A DNA stretch of 64,000 bases from Pseudomonas maioricensis (GTDB taxonomy: Bacteria > Pseudomonadota > Gammaproteobacteria > Pseudomonadales > Pseudomonadaceae), in NCBI RefSeq assembly GCF_022790535.1, contig NZ_LOHG01000007.1, forward strand, positions 176,840-240,839. The letters are read 5' to 3'. Below the pieces are notes generated by a model, which had not been told where the DNA came from, made no database searches, and saw only the letters and a list, made by a program, of their open reading frames with translations. Shown here piece by piece: positions 19,901 through 28,290 of the stretch (the stretch's first letter is position 1; the number at the start of each line of letters is the position of its first letter). The position numbers and the translations under genes are program-made.

Positions 19901-21703
19901 GGTCAGGTGCCAGGTTCCCGCCTGGTAGACAAGGTCGAGGTCGGCACTCGTTTCACCTGTCTGGATCGCGGCCTTACCGTTCAGCTCGAATGAATGACTC
20001 GGGTTTCGCGTGTAATTGACTTCAAGGCTTTTCAAATGGACGGCGGCACCGCCTATCTTCACGACGGCATTTGAAGTCGCTGAGAGCTTGAATTGGGTAT
20101 CAGCGCCAATACTCAGGCTCATCATAAAAGCGTTGATTTGCGCGTCGGCGAGTTCAGCGGGCAATTCGATCTTGAAGAGATCGTTGGCCAGATCCGAAAG
20201 AAACACGCTTGGAATTTCGACCATGAAATTCGCGGTCTTATCGAAGTGTGCCGACAGCAAGAACGTATATGGACCGATGGCCAGTGTGGCCTGAAGTCGG
20301 CTGTACCAGTGCCCATCATCAATCTCGAGCGCCAGCTCGACATCTCCCACCTCAAACGCGCTGTCATTGATTTTGAATGCAAGAAACCCCATCGTCAGGA
20401 TTTCCAGCGAGAAAAACTTATCCCTCACACTGCCCTCAAGTTCCAGATGCGCAATGTGCAGCGTTTCCTGATCTTGTCGAAGCGGGGAGAGCAATTGAGT
20501 GATCTTCTCGGGCAGATGCAGCGTGCAGCCAGGGGCCAACGCCATGTACGCATCACCCACAGGTAAGGTAATTGAAAGGTCGAATACGGCTTCATCATCC
20601 TCCGGGCCGATGATCCACTGGCTGTCCAAAACAATCTGGGTTCCCTTGGCCGTGAAGTCCGTGCGCAGTATGAGAGAGGGTTTCAGATTGACCATCCCGT
20701 CGAACAGAATGAGATCGTCGTTGAAGCCAAGTTCGATGGTCGCCGAGGTGCGTTCTTCGCCTTTGATGGGTTGGCGAGTGTGAAAACTCCGCAAGTTGGG
20801 TATCCAGCCCTCAGCCCCTGCTGTCAGACTGCTTAAATCAAGGGCGAAGTCCGGGATTAGGCTTGTTAGCCAACCTTTACAGGGGTGGTCGGGGCTCTCT
20901 GTGTCGATGAAGAGATCCAGCATTTTGCCGTTGCTTGAGATATCCAGCGTGACATTGGCTTTATTGCCCTCGACCTGCAATTCACCCATCAACGAAAACT
21001 GCAGCACCGGCAGGCTGTCAGCCTCATCGAGACCACTGGCTCTTACGCGCAAAGCAGTCAAACTGGCTTTCAATTTTCCACTGAGCATCGAATACTCGAA
21101 GGTCCTGATCCTTCCTTCCAGCTCAATGAATACCCCATCTTCGTCAACGCCGACAGCGCCATTGACCCGCAGGTTGTCACTCAGCCCGAAGTGCTGGCGC
21201 ACCTGCTGATCAAGGGAGTCTAGAAGCGTCGCGCTCGCAGTGAAATTGACCCCGGCTCGCATTAATCCGAGCTCAGTTGGCCAACCGCGTGCTATGTCTT
21301 GAGCCCACGATCGAACCAGCAGCCTCTCGTCCCTGGATCGTGCGGACCAGCTTTGCGCCTCAAAATCCACAGAGGAATACCAGAGTTTGATATCCGTCAA
21401 CCCAAGCGCTGAGGCCAGAACGCTTTCATCGCAGTCGATAACTGGATAGGCCGATTTGGGTGTCCATCCAGCAGGCGCCTTGCCAAATTCAATGACCCAG
21501 TCAACCACGTCAGGGTCGGACGGGTCGCAGTTGAAGAGTCGAATGAACGGGGCATCGAAGAATGAAATACTTGAGGCCAGGTCTCGAATAAGCTCGCAGT
21601 TCTCATCCATAAGATTGTGAGCACGCAAAAATGCATCATCAAGGCCACTGTGTTCAGTGGGGAAGTCAGGAAGATGTGCAGTATCCAGAAATTTAAATTC
21701 CAT
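16946..21703 (-). CDS. Giant beta-rich protein, DUF6603-like
   Basis: 1585 aa. The chosen ATG (21703) has GGGGGAG seven bases upstream; the longer frame from 21766 has no RBS. There is no signal peptide. Residues about 150-770 are a long run of amphipathic beta-strands (alternating polar/hydrophobic, AsmA- or lipid-transfer-like in texture). A Pro/Ala/Lys-rich linker follows at about 775-840. The C-terminal half (about 845-1400) contains DRGWWLPLGRNLGPVTFERL, LGPLKLGLLGLEM, TPLGGPPMFYVTGLAGGIGYN and EIWGPPFGALARVSFYGL. These match what I remember of the DUF6603 family, a large domain of unknown function. No enzyme motif is seen. It could be a scaffold, a lipid-binding groove or a delivered effector; all are inference. 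Confidence 0.8.
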   Translation of the reverse strand: MEFKFLDTAHLPDFPTEHSGLDDAFLRAHNLMDENCELIRDLASSISFFDAPFIRLFNCDPSDPDVVDWVIEFGKAPAGWTPKSAYPVIDCDESVLASALGLTDIKLWYSSVDFEAQSWSARSRDERLLVRSWAQDIARGWPTELGLMRAGVNFTASATLLDSLDQQVRQHFGLSDNLRVNGAVGVDEDGVFIELEGRIRTFEYSMLSGKLKASLTALRVRASGLDEADSLPVLQFSLMGELQVEGNKANVTLDISSNGKMLDLFIDTESPDHPCKGWLTSLIPDFALDLSSLTAGAEGWIPNLRSFHTRQPIKGEERTSATIELGFNDDLILFDGMVNLKPSLILRTDFTAKGTQIVLDSQWIIGPEDDEAVFDLSITLPVGDAYMALAPGCTLHLPEKITQLLSPLRQDQETLHIAHLELEGSVRDKFFSLEILTMGFLAFKINDSAFEVGDVELALEIDDGHWYSRLQATLAIGPYTFLLSAHFDKTANFMVEIPSVFLSDLANDLFKIELPAELADAQINAFMMSLSIGADTQFKLSATSNAVVKIGGAAVHLKSLEVNYTRNPSHSFELNGKAAIQTGETSADLDLVYQAGTWHLTGDIKTRIDLAALLNDMASEIGFQSPLGQSTVTVSSLYLDIRLGKAGTRLGIRCEVDINDARYSLVLIAAKPIAENGATTVWQHFLQLDVPTLDLFKLPLVGGPMKAATHAVRSITQEAEKVDVAAIDDLSLRLSSTCNDVELGTLFKGLDDHVFPAPKKLGGKASVRANLTLIDYKKVIDYPAVKEKPPSESLPPVPENKAAKVPVVSATPATALPDPEIPTNPSKSVTAPGFAPPVGADRGWWLPLGRNLGPVTFERLGIATDIASVSFMLDASARLGPLKLGLLGLEMKTRIGLPIKPDWDLRGMTVSCTTDALRVSGGLVKRQENDYAGTVMIGFGQVTLSAIGSYCQTPATDKEPATTHVAIFTVLDTPLGGPPMFYVTGLAGGIGYNRDWKNVSLAQVATHPMITALESGTVDSSAIDRFEKISSPSRGDHWVAVGVRFTSFKILEGKGLLVLSLSEQTQVNVMAKLDLNFPPAKTAGLSLTPLVHAEILMQAQYHPAVGELKVDGMLAPGSFLLSKDAVISGGFALYCWMQPSQYAGDFVMTLGGYHPGFKIPAHYPRVGRLALNWQVSDQVQIKGEQYFALTPSAVMAGGLLQVDYRSSWGTATFKAQADFIIFFQPFAYAANVRIAVHVEAEVEVWPITLKLALDLAVSMEIWGPPFGALARVSFYGLSKDILIGESKALALPEVSWSDFRGSFLPLANAGERQNEKPEVAGTTTVTDSLITLTARSGLLGKIDPLTNLPLSPDANAEQSAAAHWLVDPGTLEIDLTLCIPTRILDVDGQTHGPGREFGIGPMNITAQDLEVVVTVQTANAGHWVVCPTLTSVAIGLWNPSGRPAPGTLPKDQTLADLLTGALLTLEKMPAAEHAPVVVSDLCQHDKQAFWVRPVRRPVVANPDMSQLTDSIHAPNVGTRRMELLEAIAVVDQQVANDLSERASHEGAIVQASIPMRKMPNLADNAAATPSRLLVDAPRICRWRSQ

Positions 21704-21773
21704 TTTTGCTCCCCCAGTAGCTATTGCCGTCGACTGAATAAATACCTTGAATCTGTTATTGGTCACACGTTGG

Positions 21774-24389
21774 CTACGTTAAGTGTTTCTGTTTTGATCT
21801 TTTTTTTGCCGTTGATATTTTGGTTGAGTATTTTGTATGGGTTGTTTTTGTTATCTTTTCTATGGTCTTTTTTCCAATTTTTTTGTTTTCAGTCCCATCG
21901 GTCTTGCGAGGGCGATTACCTCCCGCATCCATGTCGGTTTCTTCAGAGACAAAATCAGATTCTTCGATGTCTTCGTATTCGTTGAGTTCATCCTGATCGT
22001 CTTTGAGAGCGGTACTAATGAGCCAGCGTGTAAGTCGATACTCATTGACATCAAACTCGTCACGCATGGCATCGACCACATAGTCGATTTTGCGGACTCT
22101 CCCAACGAAAATGCGATACCTGATAAAAGCAGCGGCAGGAGGGTGTAGGTAGTATTGACTGCTGAGGTCGTCAAATACGCTTCTTAGCGCATTTTTAATA
22201 ATGACGTTTTCATATTTCTTTTCAAGGTAATAATTAAATAAATGTTCACCGGTGACCTCTTTTCTTCCTCGACGCTGCAGCTCTCCCAAAATGGCATGGA
22301 CAAACTCACATTGATCGTTGTTTGTGTTGGGTAGAGGTTCGCCGTACATTATTAATTTGTAGAGATTTTCGGGCAGAATTGAATCGCTTTGCATCTTTGT
22401 TTTATCATCTTTTTCCTCCTCTATCGCATTTTCATTTTCATTTTCATTTTCATTTTCCATTGCATCAGTTTTTTCTACTTCCATAGGAGCGGTGTTGGCG
22501 TTTTTTATCTCAACGGCATGGGGAATTTGAGCCCCTATGTTCAAGGGAGAATGTTCTTGAAGGTAGCTATTAAGCTCCCCCGTGGGAAAAGACCTTACCC
22601 ATAGTTCGTTTGGCACGAGGTAAGCAGTGATTTTTAACCCGATCGAATCGTAGTATTTACTCGCACGGATAGCACTTTCAATTGCGCACTGCTCGGTATT
22701 GGCATGGTAGCTGCCTGCAACCAGATTTTTGGCGCTGTTGTTTCCCAAACTGTCTTTATGAGCAATGAGGTGGCACCACTCTTGATCGGCGCTCGGGAAG
22801 TCGGGAAAAATATCCGGCACCGTTCTGAGGCACTCAGTTTTATACGCCTGATAAAAGTCTTTCGCTACAGGAATAGAATAGGCGTGTCTAATCATATTCG
22901 TAGCACTTAGTTCCTTCAGGTGATCCCCTAGTTCGAGAAGGCTCTCACGGATGATTTTGCTGAGATTTACACTTTCTCGAGCCCTGTCCAGATATTCAAG
23001 GGCGACTTCACGTTTCTGGGTGTGCCTGTCTATTGGTTTTTGCCGGGCAATGTGAGCATGTGCTTTGTTTAAAAAAGCTCGCACGCCGATAGCGTCATCC
23101 TTGTAATTATGGCTTGGAAAAGAGGGCAAGGGATTATCCGTTGGTTTGTTTCTTCTTTTGGCTGAAACGGAATTTTTTGCATAATAAATGAGCGTGTGGC
23201 GTGCTTCGTTCTGTAGGTCGGTTTCGTAGCGTTTAATTCGCGTCGAGTCGGTCAGGAAATATTCAAGGTTTGGTTTTGTTCTGAGACGGGTGAGAATGTC
23301 TGCTCGATCATGGGGCGCTTCATTTGGAAAAATGCTGTGGCCTATGTAAGTATCAAGATCGCGGATTGTTTCGTCATCCAGTCGACAAAAGTTATCTCTG
23401 CTTATTTTCAAATCCTTCGGAAGATCATCGAAACTTCGCGAAAAAAATCGATATTCGACCTCCTCTAAAGGGTCAGCCCGGCCTATAAGGTTGAAACCTC
23501 CACCCTTGTTCATCACGGCAGCGGGCATCAAGAAACTCTCGATTGTGTTTTTTTTTAAACGTAAAACTTCTAAAAAAGTGGGGCCATTTTCACTGGATAT
23601 TATAGAGGGGCGGGAGGCATGCTTAATGGGGTCGTAATGTTGGCGAGATTTTGGCTCGTAAGTCAGAAAATTATTAAGGAATAGTCTGAAGGGCTTTTCG
23701 TCTTGTTCTTTATTGTCCGATATATAATCTGACTTCAGCTGAATTTTGTTGCCCTTGACAGCAAACAGTATCGGGCAATTTCCAACGTTTAGTTTAAGGA
23801 CGCCATTTTTTTTGAGGCCTCTGATGTTTTCACGATTAAAAATATCAAAAACCTTAAAGCCAGATCCGTTAAGCCCCATTAGACCGTAGAATGGAATGTG
23901 TACAATGTTTTCAGCGTTAAATGAGGACGGATTGTTTGCACTCATTTGAGTGATAAGGGTCATGCGACAGGCTTCGATGCTGGCTTTATAATGATCGTCA
24001 ACTTCTTTTGCTATTTTCGCAAAAAGCGTCAGTAAATCGCCTTTATTACGTTTGGAGGGAAATGTTAATTTTACAGGTGTATAGGCGTACGGAAAATCAC
24101 TGGTGCAGTATGCTCTTGTCGCATTGTCGAGCTTTTTAGCGAGTATCCAGGTGCCGAGCGGATCACTGCAGTTGATTTTCAGTGATGTCAATTTTGAATT
24201 AAGATCACTTGTATCGTCAGGGGCTTTTAGTTTGCAGCTTTTGTACAGGGCTGATATGTCGTCTGCCCATAAAGAATCATGGCCAGAGCCCTTGTTTTCT
24301 TTCTCGCCTTCGCGAAGTATAGGTTCGTCTGTTTCCTTATCGAGCACGCGCCTCAGACAATCTATAATGGTTTTAGCCTCGTACTCCAT
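21774..24389 (-). CDS. Nuclease-like protein with HLIAH...N...H...E motif (first gene of operon)
   Basis: 871 aa. The N-terminal 500 residues are unfamiliar. Residues 536-575 hold a compact motif: EWCHLIAHK (H540, H544), then KNLVAGS (N555), YHAN (H562, N564) and IE (E571). This resembles the His-Asn-Glu core of DNA/RNA non-specific or HNH-type toxin nucleases, where a His activates water and an Asn/His/Glu set binds the metal. An acidic (EN)n tract follows at about 645-655, then about 150 residues of mixed helix and a lysine-rich tail (about 825-871). The DNA is visibly AT-richer than its neighbours and uses many rare AT-ending codons, a sign of recent acquisition. An RBS (CAGGGGGTGCC) precedes the ATG. 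No adjacent small immunity gene is apparent. Confidence 0.75.
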   Translation of the reverse strand: MEYEAKTIIDCLRRVLDKETDEPILREGEKENKGSGHDSLWADDISALYKSCKLKAPDDTSDLNSKLTSLKINCSDPLGTWILAKKLDNATRAYCTSDFPYAYTPVKLTFPSKRNKGDLLTLFAKIAKEVDDHYKASIEACRMTLITQMSANNPSSFNAENIVHIPFYGLMGLNGSGFKVFDIFNRENIRGLKKNGVLKLNVGNCPILFAVKGNKIQLKSDYISDNKEQDEKPFRLFLNNFLTYEPKSRQHYDPIKHASRPSIISSENGPTFLEVLRLKKNTIESFLMPAAVMNKGGGFNLIGRADPLEEVEYRFFSRSFDDLPKDLKISRDNFCRLDDETIRDLDTYIGHSIFPNEAPHDRADILTRLRTKPNLEYFLTDSTRIKRYETDLQNEARHTLIYYAKNSVSAKRRNKPTDNPLPSFPSHNYKDDAIGVRAFLNKAHAHIARQKPIDRHTQKREVALEYLDRARESVNLSKIIRESLLELGDHLKELSATNMIRHAYSIPVAKDFYQAYKTECLRTVPDIFPDFPSADQEWCHLIAHKDSLGNNSAKNLVAGSYHANTEQCAIESAIRASKYYDSIGLKITAYLVPNELWVRSFPTGELNSYLQEHSPLNIGAQIPHAVEIKNANTAPMEVEKTDAMENENENENENAIEEEKDDKTKMQSDSILPENLYKLIMYGEPLPNTNNDQCEFVHAILGELQRRGRKEVTGEHLFNYYLEKKYENVIIKNALRSVFDDLSSQYYLHPPAAAFIRYRIFVGRVRKIDYVVDAMRDEFDVNEYRLTRWLISTALKDDQDELNEYEDIEESDFVSEETDMDAGGNRPRKTDGTENKKIGKKTIEKITKTTHTKYSTKISTAKKRSKQKHLT
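22427..22456. repeat. Hexanucleotide microsatellite inside the nuclease-like gene
   Basis: Five perfect copies of CATTTT (reading GAAAAT, Glu-Asn, on the coding strand). Because the unit is 6 nt, slippage would change the length of the acidic Glu-Asn linker without shifting the frame. Confidence 0.85.
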
Positions 24390-24510
24390 GGCACCCCCTG
24401 GTTATCTTTACTTATTGATCGCCGCACTCTATTTTCTGCGTTCCTGTCTGCGATTCTCTGGCTAAGTCTTTCACTCCTGGTCAAATTTTTTAAGCAGCGA
24501 ATTGTCGTCT

Positions 24511-27500
24511 TCAGAATCGACTGCCCAGCCTGAGCATCAGCGCATGAGATCTGGATTCGTCACCCATCCCGTAAGAGCCTTGATAGGTAAAGCCAGTCGT
24601 TATGCCACCGGGCAGGGCGAAATCAGCTCCCAGTGCAACGGTCATCAGGTTCTCGCTTTGCCCCTGAGTAGAAACGCCGTAGGTGGAGTCACTGATGTCG
24701 ACGTAACCCATTCTTGCCGTACTGTCACCGCTGAAGGTGTGGCTGTATTCGATGCGACCGCGCAGGGTCACTTCGGCAGGCTTCAGCGACAGGCCATATT
24801 GCCCCCGCAGACCACCGCTTCCGGACATGACGGTCATGCGTTGTTCGGCATACGCCAGGTTGAATGCGCCGCTGCCGGACTCGCGGAAACCATCGAGTTT
24901 TGTCGATGAAACATCGACACGGCCATAGGGAGCGACGCGCCAGGCTTCTTCTCTGAACTCATAACCCGAACTGAGCGAGCCGAACAACTGATTGCCGTCA
25001 CGCGAGCCCTTGGCGTATCCGCCGTTATCGGTGACGTAGCGGCGGCTGTCGAACGACAGGTTGCTGTAGCCGAGCAAACCATCGATGAACACGCCTCCCG
25101 GGTGAAAACTGCCGTATAGGGCGCCACTGAAGGAATCGCCCTTGCTGTGGCTGCCTTCGGAGCCGATATCGCTGGAGTCCCTGCCATAGCCAAAGCCGAT
25201 GCCGGCGGTGAACGTGTCGAAGAAGCGATAATCGACACCGGCACTCATGCCGACCATGGTGCTATCGAGTTTTACGTCGTCACGGCGGGTATCGCTGACG
25301 TTGACGTAGCCACCGCTCCAGAAAGACAGATTGTCGTCTCCCAGCCAGCCGGAGTCGGAAACGGGTGCTGCGGATAATTGCGGGGAGGCTGAACGATCGG
25401 AGCCACTGAGTGACGACAGTGCCTGATACATGTCCGACGCGCTGGTATTACCGATGCGAGATTGGCGCGATTGCGGCAAACCGAGTTGCAGGTTGAAGTT
25501 GCTGCCGCGGCGACGCTGATTATCGTGCAGTTGTTCAAGGCGATCATTGAAGTTGTCGATCTGCGCGCGAGCAAAACGTGCGGCACTTTGTGCCTGGGCG
25601 CCGAGCATACCGACCACTTCCTGGTCATTGCTGGGATCAGAACGCCCCGCAACCTGAATTGTCAGGGTGATGGGTTGCGAGGCGCCCGAGGTATTGCTCA
25701 GGGTGTAGCGGATGATTGCTGCACCCGAAGCTTCTGCGGCTGCCACGAACGTCAGACTCGTGCCGCTAAGAGTGGTTTGACCCATGGATCTGGAAGGTAT
25801 ATCCAGCAAAGTCGCGCCAGTGAAAGGCCCTGCGCTGATGCCATCGGCCAGTTCCACGGTGACGGTCTGTCCAGCATACAAGGCGGCGCTGCGAGCGGCG
25901 CCGTTTGGCAGTGTGCCTGCGATGCTCAGGTTGTAGGTGACATCGAGCGTTGCACTGGAGGCGTCCCTGATCTGCACCGTAAAGGTCGCCGACCCGGCAT
26001 TCGAAGGTATACCGGAGATCGTTCCGGAAGAGGCGTCAATGTTCAGCCCCGACGGCAGACCGGTGGCATTGAAACGATAGGGGCTGCTTCCACCACTCAC
26101 GCTCAGCGCTTGTGCATAGCGCACACCGACCGTTGCCGCCGGTAACGAACCTGGGACAGGAGATACGACGAGGGAAGGGCTAGAAATCGTGATGTTGACC
26201 GTTGCTGCTGGCGAGGTGCCCGAGGCGTTGCTGGCAGTGTAGGTGAAAGAGTCTGTGCCTGAGTAACCTGTCATGGGTGTATAGGTAATGGTAGTGCCAC
26301 TGGCGATCGCTGAACCATGGAGCGGGGCAGAGGCAATAGCAACCGAGCTGGCGGCCCCCCCAGACAGGGCCAGAGTCACCGGCGTGCTTGCGTTGGCAGC
26401 AACTGTGGCAGACACAGCACCTGCAACGGGCAACGCCCCTGCGGCAATATTGACCGAATAGGCCGTACTGCCCGTCGCGCCGTGATGGTCAGTCACTGTA
26501 ATTGTGAAGTTGTAGCTGCCGACGCTGGTGGGCGTTCCGTTCAACACTCCGTTGGCTGAATCGAAATTCAACCCTGTTGGAACTGTGCCCGAACTCGCGT
26601 AGCTGTAAGGTGCAGTTCCGCCTGCTGCGCTGAACGATTGACTGTAGGCAGTGCCAATCTGGCCGCCAGGCAAGGTCGAAGGTGTTAATGCCAGCGTTGG
26701 CTGCGTCACGGTGATAGAAACTGTCGCGGGCGAAGAACTGCCCGTCGCGTTACTCGCCGTGTAAGTAAAGCTGTCTGTGCCCGAGTAACCTGCGGTCGGT
26801 GTGTAAGTCATTGACGTGCCGTTAGCCGTAGCGACCCCATGCAAGGGGCTGGATGCGACGGCGACGGATGTTGCTGTCCCACCGGTCAGCGCGAGCGTGA
26901 TCGGGTTGCCGGAACTGTTGGCGGCCACGGTTGCGGTTGCATTGTTCGCACCGGGTGCAGCGAGCGCCCGGGTGACCGTGATCGTGTACAGTTGGGTAGT
27001 GCTGCCGTCCTGGGCGGTACCTGTCACGCTTATCGTGTTCTGGCCAGTAGTTAAACTGATCGCTGGCGATGTGGCGCCCGAGGCGACGGTGATTCCGTTG
27101 ACCGTAATCGTCGCGTTGCTATCGCTGGCAGTCGGCGTAAAAGTGATCGACGATACGTTGCTGGCGACCGCCACACTGTAGGTGCTGGTGCCCGATGAAA
27201 ATGAAGGCGAAAGCGTGCCGGATGACGCGATCAAGTTAGACAGAGTGGCATCACTGGAGACTGCTGCACCGCAGTTGATGGTCACTGTGCTGAGATAGGT
27301 GCCGACCTTGGTGCTGATGAACAAGCCATTGGTCAGATTCGCAGCCGAGGCACTGCCAGCGTGGCTGCCCGCGCTGCCGGTGTTGCTGCGGTAATCGAAA
27401 TAAGGCGTGAACGTGGTCGGATTGCGCATGAGCACGCTATCGGCAGACAACGGATTGTTGTTGCCTACGTTGCCGCCGTTATCACTGAACGTCACCGAGA

Positions 27501-27732
27501 CACTTTCACCGGCGGCGAAGGATCCAGCAGCAAAGGAGCGGGAAAAGCTGCCCGAGCCACTCAATCCATTAAGCGTCGCACAGCTCGCAGACAGCGCATA
27601 GGCTGTAGACGTGTCGAACAGCAGGCCGCTGATCGCCAGCGCCATGAACACGAAATACCTGGAAAACCTGGATGAAACGGATTGCCTATTCAGTGCAGTT
27701 GTTTCGCAGGCAAGCTTTTGTGCAGGGTACAT
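24511..27732 (-). CDS. Autotransporter adhesin with Ig-like/cadherin-like and He_PIG repeats
   Basis: 1073 aa. A long signal peptide (about 1-47, ending STAYALSAS) leads to a beta-rich passenger. It has a cadherin-like sandwich (about 155-250), then two alternating pairs of a VAANSSGNPITLALTGG / YSGTDSFTYTASN Ig-like module (about 255-340 and 440-520) and a He_PIG putative Ig module (GTAYSQSFSAAGG, and RYAQALSVSGGSSPYRF). The modules are similar enough to suggest tandem duplication. Residues about 805-1073 form an autotransporter beta-barrel ending in the outer-membrane signature F. The product should be displayed on the cell surface. It precedes the four-gene operon by 121 bp on the same strand, so read-through is possible. 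No protease motif is seen in the passenger. Confidence 0.88.
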   Translation of the reverse strand: MYPAQKLACETTALNRQSVSSRFSRYFVFMALAISGLLFDTSTAYALSASCATLNGLSGSGSFSRSFAAGSFAAGESVSVTFSDNGGNVGNNNPLSADSVLMRNPTTFTPYFDYRSNTGSAGSHAGSASAANLTNGLFISTKVGTYLSTVTINCGAAVSSDATLSNLIASSGTLSPSFSSGTSTYSVAVASNVSSITFTPTASDSNATITVNGITVASGATSPAISLTTGQNTISVTGTAQDGSTTQLYTITVTRALAAPGANNATATVAANSSGNPITLALTGGTATSVAVASSPLHGVATANGTSMTYTPTAGYSGTDSFTYTASNATGSSSPATVSITVTQPTLALTPSTLPGGQIGTAYSQSFSAAGGTAPYSYASSGTVPTGLNFDSANGVLNGTPTSVGSYNFTITVTDHHGATGSTAYSVNIAAGALPVAGAVSATVAANASTPVTLALSGGAASSVAIASAPLHGSAIASGTTITYTPMTGYSGTDSFTYTASNASGTSPAATVNITISSPSLVVSPVPGSLPAATVGVRYAQALSVSGGSSPYRFNATGLPSGLNIDASSGTISGIPSNAGSATFTVQIRDASSATLDVTYNLSIAGTLPNGAARSAALYAGQTVTVELADGISAGPFTGATLLDIPSRSMGQTTLSGTSLTFVAAAEASGAAIIRYTLSNTSGASQPITLTIQVAGRSDPSNDQEVVGMLGAQAQSAARFARAQIDNFNDRLEQLHDNQRRRGSNFNLQLGLPQSRQSRIGNTSASDMYQALSSLSGSDRSASPQLSAAPVSDSGWLGDDNLSFWSGGYVNVSDTRRDDVKLDSTMVGMSAGVDYRFFDTFTAGIGFGYGRDSSDIGSEGSHSKGDSFSGALYGSFHPGGVFIDGLLGYSNLSFDSRRYVTDNGGYAKGSRDGNQLFGSLSSGYEFREEAWRVAPYGRVDVSSTKLDGFRESGSGAFNLAYAEQRMTVMSGSGGLRGQYGLSLKPAEVTLRGRIEYSHTFSGDSTARMGYVDISDSTYGVSTQGQSENLMTVALGADFALPGGITTGFTYQGSYGMGDESRSHALMLRLGSRF

Positions 27733-28290
27733 TCAGTGAAACCGTCCTTAGAAGCGAGGTGCTGTTTAACCGAGCACCGACAACGCTGCCCGCTCTGGCC
27801 ACTTATTCGTAATCGACTGAGCAGGCGGATTCTTTAAGTGGATGATTTTTTTCGGCGGACTTAGGGTGGTTTCGGCTGGTGTAGGCAGGTTTTGGGTGAG
27901 ATGGAGTGTTGGACTTGCCTCGGTTCTATCTATGCGAGGTGCCCGATTTCTAGCCGATATTCTCCATCCCCAACAAGCGCGTCCTGGACCTGCAAAACGC
28001 ACGTACGTTTTTAGGAGAACGACTGAGCATGCTGCTGCACGACCAGTATTATTTCAGCGACGAGAAGTTCTTGGAGACACAGGTTCTCTAGAGTGGCGCT
28101 TTTGACAAACAGAGCACGTGTGCAACCCTTGAAATATGCGCATCCAACCCACGCTGAGCATTTGCAGGCCAGTTACCTTTGGGTGAGGTCTTTCCAAAAA
28201 ATGGATGGGTTTGACGAACCAGTCAGCGATTGCCTCTCGAGTTGCGAGAGGCAATCGCCGACGGTTTTTTTCCGACTGCAACGTTGGTTT
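27733..28290. other. 558-nt intergenic region
   Basis: Contains the promoter side of the autotransporter gene and the long hairpin at 28226-28258. Short open frames here have no RBS or recognisable product. It may hold remnants of older genes, but I see nothing I can support. Confidence 0.4.
28226..28270 (+). terminator. Strong hairpin with T-run on the + strand
   Basis: GCGATTGCCTCTCG-AGTTG-CGAGAGGCAATCGC is a perfect 14-bp stem, followed after CGACGG by seven Ts. The T-run is on the strand opposite to both flanking genes. On the minus strand it could still serve, weakly, as the end of the old-yellow-enzyme transcript. Confidence 0.55.

Noticed and set aside
11371..27732. Contractile injection system or prophage tail cluster
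   Set aside because: I looked for sheath, tube, baseplate, spike and AAA+ ATPase genes and found none; large size alone is not enough.
27842..28105. Open frame of 87 codons in the gap after the autotransporter
   Set aside because: No RBS, atypical composition, and it is continuous with no known family; judged random.
11107..28290. Second attachment-site copy of the tRNA-Arg(CCT) 3' end
   Set aside because: No repeat of the GTTCGAACCTGCCC segment was seen right of the tRNA within the window, and no integrase gene is present.
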